DNA of 20,750 nt from a miscellaneous Crenarchaeota group-1 archaeon SG8-32-3 (GTDB taxonomy: Archaea; Thermoproteota; Bathyarchaeia; Bathyarchaeales; Bathycorpusculaceae): assembly GCA_001273335.1 (NCBI GenBank), contig LFWV01000003.1, forward strand, positions 1 to 20,750, written 5' to 3'. Below, piece by piece: positions 6,213 to 13,420 of the stretch. The translations under genes and the position numbers were made by a program. The notes beneath the pieces are model-generated. The model was not told the DNA's origin. It ran no database searches and saw only the letters and a program-made list of their open reading frames with translations. Each line of letters starts with the position of its first letter. The stretch's first letter is position 1.

Positions 6213-7619
6213 TTGGGTTCCAGGGGAAAACGCCCTTTGAAATACGACGTAATAATAGTCGGTGCAGGTCCAGCAGGAATATTCTCAGCGTTAGAGCTAA
6301 CAGAAAAGAACAACCTCAATGTGCTAATACTTGATAGAGGTCCAGAAATAGACCAGCGCAAGTGTCCATCAAGCCGAGGGTTTGAGTGCAAACACTGCGA
6401 ACCATGTTCCGTGCTCTCAGGCTGGGGAGGAGCAGGCGCCTACAGCGACGGAAAGCTCACCTTGTCAACAGAAGTAGGAGGCTGGCTAAACCATTACATT
6501 TCTCAAAGAGAGCTCAAGACGCTCGTAGATTATGTTGATAGCGTATACTTGAAATTCGGCGCAAGCGAGCAAGTTTACGGTGGAGACCAAGAGAAAGTAG
6601 ATGAAATCGACCGCAACGCCTCCTTAGCTGGGTTAAAGCTGATCAGACAGGAAATCCGCCACATGGGCACCGAAAAATGCGTGGAAACCCTTCGGCAGAT
6701 GCGCCAAGAACTAAACAGCAAAATCACTTTTCAACCCAAAACAGACGTTAAAGGGCTCATCGCCGACAAAAACATAATTAAAGGCGTTGAAACCGTAAAT
6801 GGCGAGAAGTTCACGGGCAAATACGTGATAATCGCGCCAGGAAGAAGCGGAGCCGAATGGCTGCAAACAGAAGCGCAAATCCGCGGCTTAAAAACCGTTA
6901 ACAACCCGGTTGACGTAGGCGTAAGGGTTGAGGTTTTGGCGTCTGTCATGGAAGAATTAACTAAGGCGCTTTACGAGCCGAAACTTGTATATTACTCACG
7001 GCTTTTCGACGATCAAGTTCGCACATTCTGCGTTTCGCCTTACGGTGAAGTCACCACCGAATCCTACGACGGCGTGTTAACAGTTAACGGCCAGAGTTAT
7101 GCCGAAAGAAAAACGGAGAACACAAACTTCGCCATTCTAGTCAGCACATCGTTCACTGAGCCTTTCAGGGAGCCCATAGCCTACGGAAAATACGTGGCTC
7201 GGCTTTCGAACTTGCTCAGCGGAGGCGTAATGGTGCAGCGTCTGGGTGACTTGGTTTCTGGACGCCGCTCTACGCCTGAACGTTTAGCCCGCAGCGTGGT
7301 AGAGCCAACGTTGAAGAACGCCACGCCCGGAGACTTAAGCTTCGTGTTGCCTTACCGTTATCTCTCTGACATACGGGAGATGCTCCAAGCCTTAGATGTA
7401 ATCGCGCCTGGAATACACTCAAGAGACACTCTGCTTTACGGTATAGAAGTGAAATTCTATTCTTCACACTTGCAACTGAACAACGTTTTGGAAAGCAAAA
7501 TCCAGAACATGTTTACCATAGGCGACGGCGCTGGCGTCACTAGAGGCTTAATTCAAGCTTCAGCTTCAGGCGTAATAGTGGCTCGGGAAATTTTGAAGAG
7601 GGAAAAACTGAAGGCATAG
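6213..7619 (+). CDS. FAD-dependent oxidoreductase (COG2509-like)
   Basis: A 468-residue flavoprotein. The N-terminal Rossmann motif VIIVGAGPAG (residues 13-22) binds the ADP of FAD, and the C-terminal MFTIGDGAGVTRGL is the second FAD contact. Between them is a cysteine group C51-x7-C59-x2-C62-x2-C65 followed by GWGGAGAYSDGKL, as in the uncharacterised dehydrogenases of COG2509. The cysteines could bind metal or a cluster, or serve as redox thiols. The substrate is unknown. No ATG is available: TTG 6213 sits about 25 bp after a TATA-like AAATATAT (6185-6192) and would be leaderless, while TTG 6237 (MKYDVIIVG) follows AGGGG by about 10 bases and is equally plausible. The next gene starts four bases after the stop, indicating an operon. 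Confidence 0.85.
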   Translation: MGSRGKRPLKYDVIIVGAGPAGIFSALELTEKNNLNVLILDRGPEIDQRKCPSSRGFECKHCEPCSVLSGWGGAGAYSDGKLTLSTEVGGWLNHYISQRELKTLVDYVDSVYLKFGASEQVYGGDQEKVDEIDRNASLAGLKLIRQEIRHMGTEKCVETLRQMRQELNSKITFQPKTDVKGLIADKNIIKGVETVNGEKFTGKYVIIAPGRSGAEWLQTEAQIRGLKTVNNPVDVGVRVEVLASVMEELTKALYEPKLVYYSRLFDDQVRTFCVSPYGEVTTESYDGVLTVNGQSYAERKTENTNFAILVSTSFTEPFREPIAYGKYVARLSNLLSGGVMVQRLGDLVSGRRSTPERLARSVVEPTLKNATPGDLSFVLPYRYLSDIREMLQALDVIAPGIHSRDTLLYGIEVKFYSSHLQLNNVLESKIQNMFTIGDGAGVTRGLIQASASGVIVAREILKREKLKA

Positions 7620-7623
7620 AAAA

Positions 7624-8367
7624 ATGGCTGTAGCTCAGAACATCAGGTGTTCGCACTGCGGTGCGCCAGTGGAGTTCAAGCCTGGCGAGCTAGTAGCCAC
7701 CTGCAAGTACTGTGGCTTCACTACAGTAATCGAGACTGGTGCACCTTTCAAGTTTGAGCATTCACTTTTGCTGAACAAGTACAATTTAGCTCAGGCAGAC
7801 GAGTTGATTAAACGTTGGATGCGTTCGGGCTTCATGAAACCAAGTGACCTTGCCAGAAAATCCAAGGTTCTCGAGAAGAACTTGGTTTACCTGCCTTTCT
7901 GGGTTGTTTCTGTCGAAGCTAAAACTAGCTATAAAGGTGTATTCGAACGTATATCGCCACCGATTGTGAAGGACGGGAAAATCCAGAAAGCGTACAATTG
8001 GCTTGTGCTGGCAAGGGAGGCAGCGGGTTTCCCCACAAGAGAATACGATGTCCCTTTGCACGGTAAGATTCCTTATGACTTTAGGAAAATCGAGGGATTC
8101 GCTAAAGTTCTGAACAGTGAAATCGACAGAGAAGAAGCACTGGAGCTTACTAAACAGCAAATCGAGGCACATCACCGTTACCTGCTTAAGCAGGATGTGG
8201 ATAAAATCATCGAGATTTACACTGAGATTAATGTGGAACACGCGGTTTATTTGCATGCTCCTGTGTGGTTCGTGAAGTACGAGTATAAAGGCAAAACTTA
8301 TCAGTTGATACTTGACGGTGCAGCAGGTATTTCTCTTAAGGGAGATATCCCTTCCTCAAAGTTTTAG
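7624..8367 (+). CDS. Zinc ribbon protein of unknown function
   Basis: A 247-residue protein opening with a zinc ribbon: Cys9-x2-Cys12 and Cys27-x2-Cys30 (CSHC, CKYC). The rest holds two similar beta-rich segments, one around LPFWVVSVEAKTSYKG (residues 94-109) and one near the C-terminus, APVWFVKYEYKGKTYQLILDG, separated by an alpha-helical stretch rich in Glu and Lys. This kind of repeat is common in uncharacterised zinc ribbon proteins. There are no membrane segments. ATG 7624 lies four bases after the oxidoreductase stop, so both are probably on one mRNA, and the protein may serve or be served by the flavoenzyme (inference). Confidence 0.8.
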   Translation: MAVAQNIRCSHCGAPVEFKPGELVATCKYCGFTTVIETGAPFKFEHSLLLNKYNLAQADELIKRWMRSGFMKPSDLARKSKVLEKNLVYLPFWVVSVEAKTSYKGVFERISPPIVKDGKIQKAYNWLVLAREAAGFPTREYDVPLHGKIPYDFRKIEGFAKVLNSEIDREEALELTKQQIEAHHRYLLKQDVDKIIEIYTEINVEHAVYLHAPVWFVKYEYKGKTYQLILDGAAGISLKGDIPSSKF

Positions 8368-8390
8368 ATGATTAAGAAACCTTAAAAGCC

Positions 8391-8413
8391 ACTTTTTTCT
8401 AAACGTTTTTTTA
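8391..8413 (+). terminator. T-rich terminator after the oxidoreductase/zinc ribbon pair
   Basis: Two T runs (8393-8398 and 8406-8412) lie just past the zinc ribbon gene, without a GC hairpin, as expected for archaeal intrinsic termination. The second run, TTTTTTTATTTC, could also be the TATA region of lysS, since transcription from it would start near 8435, so the call is tentative. Confidence 0.35.
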
Positions 8414-8451
8414 TTTCACCGTGCAGACATTGTGACAGAGGCTAAAAGGTT

Positions 8452-10053
8452 ATGCGCGTAAAAATCATCGGTCACGGAACCTGGTACGATAAGATGGCTC
8501 GTAAAGTAATCAATAGAGAGCGGAAACTGGGTAGAAGCTTGGACAAGATCCGGACAGAGATGGGTCTGGGCGCTTCTGGTTTTCCTCACATAGGCAGTCT
8601 CGGAGACGCGGCGCGTTCTTATGCGGTTACGCTGGCTCTGAAGGAGATGGATTTCAGCTCTGAACTAGTTGCCTTCTGCGATGACAAGGATGGTTTGCGG
8701 AAGGTTCCCTTTGGCTTACCAAAGTCATTGGAGAAGTATTTGGGTTTTCCAGTCTCCAGCATTCCCGACCCGTTTGGCTGTCACGAAAGCTACGGGAAGC
8801 ACATGAGTTCGCTTCTGCTTGAAGCTTTAGATGAATGCGGCATCCAGTACAGCTACTTCTCTGCCGAGGAGGCTTATGAGAAAGGATTGCTGCTGGATGA
8901 AATCCGAACGATACTGTTGAACGCTGAGAAGGTCGGCGAAATCGTTAAGGAAGAAGTAGACCAAGACCGATACACCGAAGTTTTACCTTTTTTCCCAGTT
9001 TGCAGCAAATGTGGACGTATATACACCACAAAAGCCTACAAGTTTGAGCCAGAAACCGACAAAGTCCTCTACAAATGTGAAGGCTTAGAAATCCAAGGCG
9101 AGCTCATCTCTGGCTGTGGGCACGAAGGTGAAGCCGACATAACCAAAGGCGAGGGCAAACTTACTTGGAAAAGCGAGTTTGCTGAACGTTGGAAAGCGGT
9201 AGGTATAAGGTTTGAAGCTTACGGCAAAGACATTGCGGACTCCGTGAAGATAAATGACCGCATCTGCCGCGAGGTTCTCTGTTTTGAACCACCGTCTCAT
9301 GCAAAATACGAAATGTTCTTGGATAAGGGCGGTAAGAAAATTTCCAAGTCAGCTGGCAATGTGTTTACGCCGCAGGTTTGGTTCCGTTATGGCTCTCCGC
9401 AGTCGCTGTTGCTGTTGATGTTGAAGCGGTTTGTTGGCACCCGCAGCCTTGATGTTTCCGACATTCCCTCTTACATGAATGAGCTTGATGAGCTTGAAGA
9501 TGTTTACTTCGGCAAAAAACAGGTAAGCACAAAAGAAACTGCAAAACTCAAAGGCTTATACGAGTACTGTTGGGTCATGAAACCTCCCGCTAGACCCAGC
9601 GTCCACGTGCCGTATAATCTGCTGGCGTTTTTGGTTAAAATGGCGCCAAAAGAATGCCTGAAACAGTTCCTCACCGATAAGCTTCAAAGCTACCGCTACC
9701 TGCAGAAAAACCAGCAAGTTGACGCTGATCTAGCAAGGCGGATTGCGTACACGCTCAACTGGGTTCAAGACTTCGAGGAAATTAAAGAAACACCCGTAAA
9801 ACTCACCGAAACAGAAGAAAAAGCCGTCACAGATCTAATTAACGTTCTAGAAACTGTAGATGAGCCTGACGAAATACAGAACGCCATTTTCCACGTTGCT
9901 AAAACCAACAGCTTAAAGCCCAGCGCCTTCTTTAGGACTCTCTACTTGATTTTGATGGGTGCTCCGCAGGGACCTAGACTGGGACCATACATACTTGCAA
10001 TGGGCAAACAAAATGTTGTTAATGCTTTGCGGAGAGCGTTAAGCAAGATATAG
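8452..10053 (+). CDS. lysS: Lysyl-tRNA synthetase, class I
   Basis: A full-length 533-residue class I LysRS, the type common in archaea, which charges tRNA-Lys with lysine in the cytoplasm. The HIGH-like signature is HIGS (46-49), preceded by GASGFP, and the KMSKS signature is KISKS (296-300) followed by AGN. A zinc-binding region holds CSKC (Cys184, Cys187) with further cysteines and a His in SGCGHEG. The C-terminal half is the helical anticodon-binding cage. The start is ATG 8452, after AAAAGG. It lies 84 bp after the zinc ribbon gene and is probably transcribed separately. It runs tail to tail with ubiA, with eight bases between the stops. Confidence 0.97.
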   Translation: MRVKIIGHGTWYDKMARKVINRERKLGRSLDKIRTEMGLGASGFPHIGSLGDAARSYAVTLALKEMDFSSELVAFCDDKDGLRKVPFGLPKSLEKYLGFPVSSIPDPFGCHESYGKHMSSLLLEALDECGIQYSYFSAEEAYEKGLLLDEIRTILLNAEKVGEIVKEEVDQDRYTEVLPFFPVCSKCGRIYTTKAYKFEPETDKVLYKCEGLEIQGELISGCGHEGEADITKGEGKLTWKSEFAERWKAVGIRFEAYGKDIADSVKINDRICREVLCFEPPSHAKYEMFLDKGGKKISKSAGNVFTPQVWFRYGSPQSLLLLMLKRFVGTRSLDVSDIPSYMNELDELEDVYFGKKQVSTKETAKLKGLYEYCWVMKPPARPSVHVPYNLLAFLVKMAPKECLKQFLTDKLQSYRYLQKNQQVDADLARRIAYTLNWVQDFEEIKETPVKLTETEEKAVTDLINVLETVDEPDEIQNAIFHVAKTNSLKPSAFFRTLYLILMGAPQGPRLGPYILAMGKQNVVNALRRALSKI

Positions 10054-10061
10054 CTTGTTGA

Positions 10062-10994
10062 CTAGAATCCTTTTAATACAAGCCTTACGACGAACACGTA
10101 AAGGATTAGGATAAGCAGGATTCCTGTGCCCGCTCGCCGCGCAAAATCCCTTAACTTTTTGAAGTTCTTTGCAGACGCGTCTTGTGTCCGCTTCATGAAA
10201 TACAGTAGACAAGGAACTAAACAAGCGAAGGCAACTAAATACCACTCTAGAAAGGGAATTAGAGACAAGTTCAGCAGTTCGTAGATTATCGGAAGGGTTA
10301 TTGTAACTAACAGCGAAACGGTAGCAAACCTTAGGGCAGTTTTTTTGCCGTACTTGACAGCGAACGTGTTAATTTCCGCCAAAGCATCTGCCTCGCAATC
10401 TCCAACCACTTGATAAATTTGACCAGCGCACTGAATAAGAAAAATTGGCATCACCGCAAAGAACACGTCTTGATAACGGCGAACAATCCAATAATACTCC
10501 AACTCCAAAGTCAAAAGAGGCACACTTTGTACCCCTATGAGAAAAGGCAGCACTCCTGCCCCAACACCGCAAACAACAACGTCCAATCCGGCTCTGCTTT
10601 TAAAACATACAGGCGGAGTAGAATATCCTATCCCGAGCAACATGAAAGCAAGAAGCAGCAAGAAAACACTGATGTCAGTGAGAAACGCGCTTGTCAAACT
10701 AATCGAAGTGAAAACGAAAAACAGCGTGAGTGCCGTTCGCGGAGTAACCTCTCCAGATGCAATCGGCAAATCTTTCTTCAGGCTATTCGATCTATCATTC
10801 TCATAATCAAAGTACTGGTTCAAAATGAACACAGCGCTGGCAGCAAGCAAAAACGCTACCAAAACCACCGCGAAACGCTCTATCGCTGGAAGCTCGAATA
10901 AGATGCAGCCAAGCAGAAAATTAAACAGCCAAGCCTGCCAACTATCAAACCTCAACAGTTTAACGTAAGCGCGGAGTTTTCTTGGCATAGGCAT
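10062..10994 (-). CDS. UbiA-family prenyltransferase
   Basis: A 310-residue integral membrane protein with eight to nine hydrophobic helices. The two Asp-rich, Mg-diphosphate binding motifs are present: N59QYFDYEND67 (NxxxDxxxD) and D199CEAD203 (DxxxD). SLKKDLPIASGEVTP follows the first motif, as in UbiA, chlorophyll-synthase and DGGGP-synthase relatives. The family transfers a polyprenyl chain to an aromatic or glycerol-lipid acceptor at the membrane. The acceptor cannot be told from sequence; archaeal membrane lipid or quinone synthesis are the candidates. The start is ATG 10994, with an alternative ATG two codons in. TTTTTATAACC (11025-11035) is the TATA box. It is divergent from tRNA-Arg. 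Confidence 0.88.
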   Translation of the reverse strand: MPMPRKLRAYVKLLRFDSWQAWLFNFLLGCILFELPAIERFAVVLVAFLLAASAVFILNQYFDYENDRSNSLKKDLPIASGEVTPRTALTLFFVFTSISLTSAFLTDISVFLLLLAFMLLGIGYSTPPVCFKSRAGLDVVVCGVGAGVLPFLIGVQSVPLLTLELEYYWIVRRYQDVFFAVMPIFLIQCAGQIYQVVGDCEADALAEINTFAVKYGKKTALRFATVSLLVTITLPIIYELLNLSLIPFLEWYLVAFACLVPCLLYFMKRTQDASAKNFKKLRDFARRAGTGILLILILYVFVVRLVLKGF

Positions 10995-11024
10995 TTTCGT
11001 CTATCAGCTTTAACCTAAAGAACG

Positions 11025-11035
11025 GTTATAAAAAT
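11025..11035 (-). promoter_or_regulatory. TATA box of the UbiA-family gene
   Basis: Read leftward, TTTTTATAACC lies about 36 bp before ATG 10994, giving a predicted leader of about 10 nt. Confidence 0.5.
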
Positions 11036-11065
11036 ATATGTGTGCACATGGCTACTTGCCCAGCA

Positions 11066-11074
11066 TTTATATTA
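11066..11074 (+). promoter_or_regulatory. TATA box of tRNA-Arg
   Basis: TTTATATTA is centred about 30 bp before the mature 5' end of tRNA-Arg, so the transcript would carry a very short 5' leader. Confidence 0.5.
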
Positions 11075-11099
11075 TGCGAGTAGAATAATCTCGCGCTGA

Positions 11100-11178
11100 G
11101 GGCCCGTAGTCTAGTACGGATTATGACACCTCCCTGCGGAGGAGGAGACCCTGGGTTCAAATCCCAGCGGGCCCGCCA
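11100..11178 (+). tRNA. tRNA-Arg (anticodon GCG), CCA encoded
   Basis: The acceptor GGGCCCG (11100-11106) pairs with CGGGCCC (11168-11174), followed by discriminator G and an encoded CCA (11176-11178). The anticodon stem is CCTCC/GGAGG around the loop CTGCGGA, giving anticodon GCG at 11136-11138, which reads CGC/CGU (Arg). The T arm is CTGGG-TTCAAAT-CCCAG. No intron. Unlike the tRNA-Glu in this window, the CCA end is genomically encoded. Confidence 0.95.
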
Positions 11179-11219
11179 CTTTGTTATCTAAGCAATAATG
11201 AACTGAAAAGATTTTAAGG

Positions 11220-11318
11220 ATGAAAACCGCACTCTTCGACTTACTCGTTGTATCAGTCTTGAGTGTAGTGGTTCTAGCCGTTGGAATATTGTTATTTAGA
11301 AAATACGGGAAGGGGTAA
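11220..11318 (+). CDS. Possible 32-residue single-helix membrane peptide
   Basis: ATG 11220 opens a 32-codon frame ending at TAA 11316-11318. It encodes MKTALFDLLVVSVLSVVVLA and ends ILLFRKYGKG. One hydrophobic helix (about residues 4-26) with a basic tail is a textbook small membrane protein layout. It lies 42 bp after tRNA-Arg and may be read from the same transcript. AAGG touches the start codon and is too close for a normal ribosome site. No family is recognised and chance cannot be excluded. Confidence 0.35.
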   Translation: MKTALFDLLVVSVLSVVVLAVGILLFRKYGKG

Positions 11319-11337
11319 CAAAGGCAGCCAGCACTAC

Positions 11338-11344
11338 TTATATT
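11338..11344 (+). promoter_or_regulatory. TATA box for a leaderless start at 11367
   Basis: TTATATT is centred 26 bp before ATG 11367, so the transcript is expected to begin at or next to that ATG. No ribosome site precedes it, consistent with a leaderless mRNA. Confidence 0.45.
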
Positions 11345-11366
11345 CCAACATCGCTTCTCTTTATTT

Positions 11367-11444
11367 ATGGTTCTAAAAAGAGAGGGCCTAATCTTGCTTC
11401 TTGTAATAGCGGTTTTAGCAGTGGTTATAGCTTTGCTGTTTTGA
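11367..11444 (+). CDS. 25-residue hydrophobic ORF; probable N-terminus of the downstream haem membrane protein cut off by TGA
   Basis: ATG 11367 encodes MVLKREGLILLLVIAVLAVV then IALLF and stops at TGA 11442-11444. It has a basic N-terminus and one hydrophobic helix. It is in exactly the same frame as the di-haem membrane protein that follows. Between the TGA and that protein's first formal start (TTG 11520) the frame is open but holds no ATG, GTG or TTG, and it encodes an extra hydrophobic helix. A TATA box 26 bp upstream predicts a leaderless start here. I therefore read the two as one gene split by a stop; a separate small membrane peptide is the alternative. Confidence 0.5.
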   Translation: MVLKREGLILLLVIAVLAVVIALLF

Positions 11445-11519
11445 CCTAGCGCCTTCGAGGCGGACCCTACACGCGCGACTGTTAGGTTTTTTGGGCTTTT
11501 TAGCTTTCTGTTTCTCAGC

Positions 11520-11975
11520 TTGGCAACTTTAACCACGCCATTTCTGAAAGGAGTCACACAAGCCTTCGGCAAACCTTTCCTGAAAGTTCACCACAGTTTC
11601 GCTATCCTCGGTGTAATCTTCATCACACTACACCCTTTATTCAACGCGATAGAAAGAAACCTATCTGTTTTTGTCCCCCGTTTTGATTCATGGGACCTCT
11701 TTTGGAGGCTCGCAGGCAGACCCGCATTTGTCCTAATTTACATTGCCGTTTTTGCAGCTTTCTTAAGAGCTAAAACGTTGAAGTACTGGCAGGCTTTTCA
11801 CGCCTTAATGTACGCGGCATTGCTTTTCGAAATATTGCACGCCAACCTCATTGGTCACGACTTCGAAAACCTCGCCATAATGATCATTCTCAACGTGTTG
11901 TTCGTTGTGTCTCTTGCGGGTTTTGCGTTCAAAAGGTATAGAAGTTACCAGCTGAAAAAGAAAATCCATAGCTGA
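11520..11975 (+). CDS. Di-haem ferric-reductase-like membrane protein; true start probably further upstream
   Basis: From TTG 11520 the protein has 151 residues with four hydrophobic helices. Histidines are paired 13 apart in two helices: His25/His38 (VHHSFAILGV to LHPL) and His94/His107 (FHALMY to LHANL). This is the bis-haem b pattern of ferric reductase/MsrQ-type transmembrane domains, which carry electrons across the membrane. No flavin or NAD domain is present. The open frame continues upstream through TVRFFGLFSFLFLSLATL, which looks like a missing first helix, to TGA 11442 and then to ATG 11367. The TTG at 11520 falls inside that helix, so it is unlikely to be the genuine start. The gene is probably a nonsense-interrupted or recoded frame spanning 11367-11975. 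Confidence 0.7.
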   Translation: MATLTTPFLKGVTQAFGKPFLKVHHSFAILGVIFITLHPLFNAIERNLSVFVPRFDSWDLFWRLAGRPAFVLIYIAVFAAFLRAKTLKYWQAFHALMYAALLFEILHANLIGHDFENLAIMIILNVLFVVSLAGFAFKRYRSYQLKKKIHS

Positions 11976-12073
11976 CCGTCAACTTTTACTTGGAATTTCT
12001 AGTTTTCTCTCCTGTTTCCAAAATAAAATCTTATTTACTTCAATGCTTGACACAAAAGAGGAGACTTGAATAT

Positions 12074-12451
12074 ATGCGAGATGGAACAGACGAAATAATA
12101 AAAACCAAATTATACGGCGAAATCGAGACGCTCGAGAAGCAGTATCATGCGCTTAAGGGTTACCTTGAAGACAAGGAAGATGACAGCTTGGAAATCGTTG
12201 CCAGTTTGAAGGGATTCAAAGATACCTTAAATAAAATCAGCACGCACGTCCTTACGTTGTACACTCTGGAAGGGCAAAAAGCCAAGATAACCTGGGATTC
12301 ACTCCTCACAAACATAGATCACGCTTTGGAGACGCTGCAGTCTTCACGTTCTGAGCCTAAACCAGCAATTCAGTTAGCTCTGAACATTTCTGAACCCAAA
12401 ATCGAGGAAGTCATATCCTACCTTTTGACCCTCAAAAAATCCCTGCAATAA
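12074..12451 (+). CDS. Hypothetical helical protein
   Basis: A 125-residue protein from ATG 12074, with GAGGAG about 10 bases ahead and AT-rich TATA-like sequence near 12030-12040. A longer frame from TTG 11990 would add 28 residues but lies upstream of that promoter, so I prefer the shorter form. It is predominantly helical and rich in Glu, Lys and Leu, with likely coiled-coil segments (about residues 8-35 and 40-60), no cysteine cluster and no membrane helix. No family is recognised. It runs tail to tail with the TIM-barrel-like gene, with 11 bp between the stops. Confidence 0.65.
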   Translation: MRDGTDEIIKTKLYGEIETLEKQYHALKGYLEDKEDDSLEIVASLKGFKDTLNKISTHVLTLYTLEGQKAKITWDSLLTNIDHALETLQSSRSEPKPAIQLALNISEPKIEEVISYLLTLKKSLQ

Positions 12452-12462
12452 GTAGCAGAGGC

Positions 12463-13371
12463 TTACTCCACAATTTTTTCCCAGTTTTTAACCCGATCCA
12501 GAACTTCTTTAACATGTTTGCCACCGTATCCTTCCAACGTTTTGCGTAGTTCAATCTTGTCGACTGCTGCCTTCTGAAAGTCCCTGATTTGGCTAGCGCC
12601 GTTCGCCAAGTAGAGGATTCCATCGATGCCTGCTCGCGCGCAGCGAACACTCACAGACAGAAGCTCAGAGGCTGATGGTACATCTTTGGCGGTGTCGCCT
12701 GGACCGTAAACGTATAGGCTGATGTACACTGGCTTCTTGAGTAGCTTCTTAAATCCGCGCGTCAGCATCTCCCAGTACCATGGTGTCGCGTAACTTTTAC
12801 TGAACATCACAACGTTGAAGGCGTCAGCGTACTCGGCTAGGTCATTGAAGTCGACGCCGTAGCGTTCACAGGCGGTTACCGGGTCAGGCTGAATACACAT
12901 GACCAGCTCTTTTTTCACGCGCATCCTGATTTGGGCAATATAGTCAGTGACTTCTTTTCTGCGCCATTCAAACCAGTTGAGTCCGCTTTTCTTCCAGAGT
13001 TCTTTGCAGCGTGGGCAAGTGCAGTGACTGTGATCTGCGAAGTACTGGCTGTTCAGCCACACACCAAGCGAGTGTCTGTCAACATCCTCAATATAATCCA
13101 ACTGTTCAGCTCGGTGCTCAGGCTGCGTGGCACACACAACGCTCCAGTAAATGTTAAAGTTGTTATTTCCCATTCGTGCTGGACCAAGAGGCGACTGCGA
13201 AATCCAGTCCGGATGACTACGTATAGCCGCATTATCTGCGAAAATGGCAATATTGCTGTACATGTCCTGAACCGGAGGAATTCTATTACCTGTTTCCAAT
13301 TTAACGCGCAAAACGTGGAAGTCAAAACCCGCAGCTTTCTCCGCCTCATACAAGTACGCACCAAACTTCAA
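12463..13371 (-). CDS. Putative TIM-barrel, glycoside-hydrolase-like protein
   Basis: A 302-residue soluble protein. The segment SHCTCPRCKELW (Cys117, Cys119, Cys122) resembles the C-x-C-x2-C cluster of TIM-barrel glycosidases such as GH42-type and GHL10-like proteins. The alternating strand/helix pattern (ELVMCIQPDP, AFNVVMFSK, KPVYISLYVYGPGD, GIDGILYLANG) fits a barrel. The catalytic acids cannot be assigned, so an enzymatic role is only inferred. There is no signal peptide, so it acts inside the cell if at all. The start is TTG 13371: an in-frame TAA lies four codons upstream, no ATG is available, and AAGGTG is placed eight bases ahead. CCTTATAATC (13411-13420) is the likely TATA box. Confidence 0.7.
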   Translation of the reverse strand: MKFGAYLYEAEKAAGFDFHVLRVKLETGNRIPPVQDMYSNIAIFADNAAIRSHPDWISQSPLGPARMGNNNFNIYWSVVCATQPEHRAEQLDYIEDVDRHSLGVWLNSQYFADHSHCTCPRCKELWKKSGLNWFEWRRKEVTDYIAQIRMRVKKELVMCIQPDPVTACERYGVDFNDLAEYADAFNVVMFSKSYATPWYWEMLTRGFKKLLKKPVYISLYVYGPGDTAKDVPSASELLSVSVRCARAGIDGILYLANGASQIRDFQKAAVDKIELRKTLEGYGGKHVKEVLDRVKNWEKIVE

Positions 13372-13410
13372 ATCATATACACCTTACGTCAAGCAAAGAA
13401 AACGGGATAT

Positions 13411-13420
13411 GATTATAAGG
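13411..13420 (-). promoter_or_regulatory. TATA box of the TIM-barrel-like gene
   Basis: Read leftward as CCTTATAATC, centred about 45 bp before TTG 13371. The predicted transcript starts near 13390 and includes the AAGGTG ribosome site. Confidence 0.45.

Noticed and set aside
7786..8256. Leftward 156-codon frame within the zinc ribbon gene
   Set aside because: Antisense to a gene with a clear zinc ribbon and operon context; no start signal or family resemblance.
11442..11444. TGA as a selenocysteine codon
   Set aside because: The next gene follows too closely to leave an obvious 3' SECIS element and no cysteine-homologue evidence is available; kept only as one option within the broader finding.
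11111..11572. Leftward 153-codon open frame across tRNA-Arg and the small membrane ORFs
   Set aside because: Its end GPLGFEPRVSSSAGRCHNPY is the familiar false translation of the antisense of a tRNA gene, and the rest opposes better-supported frames.
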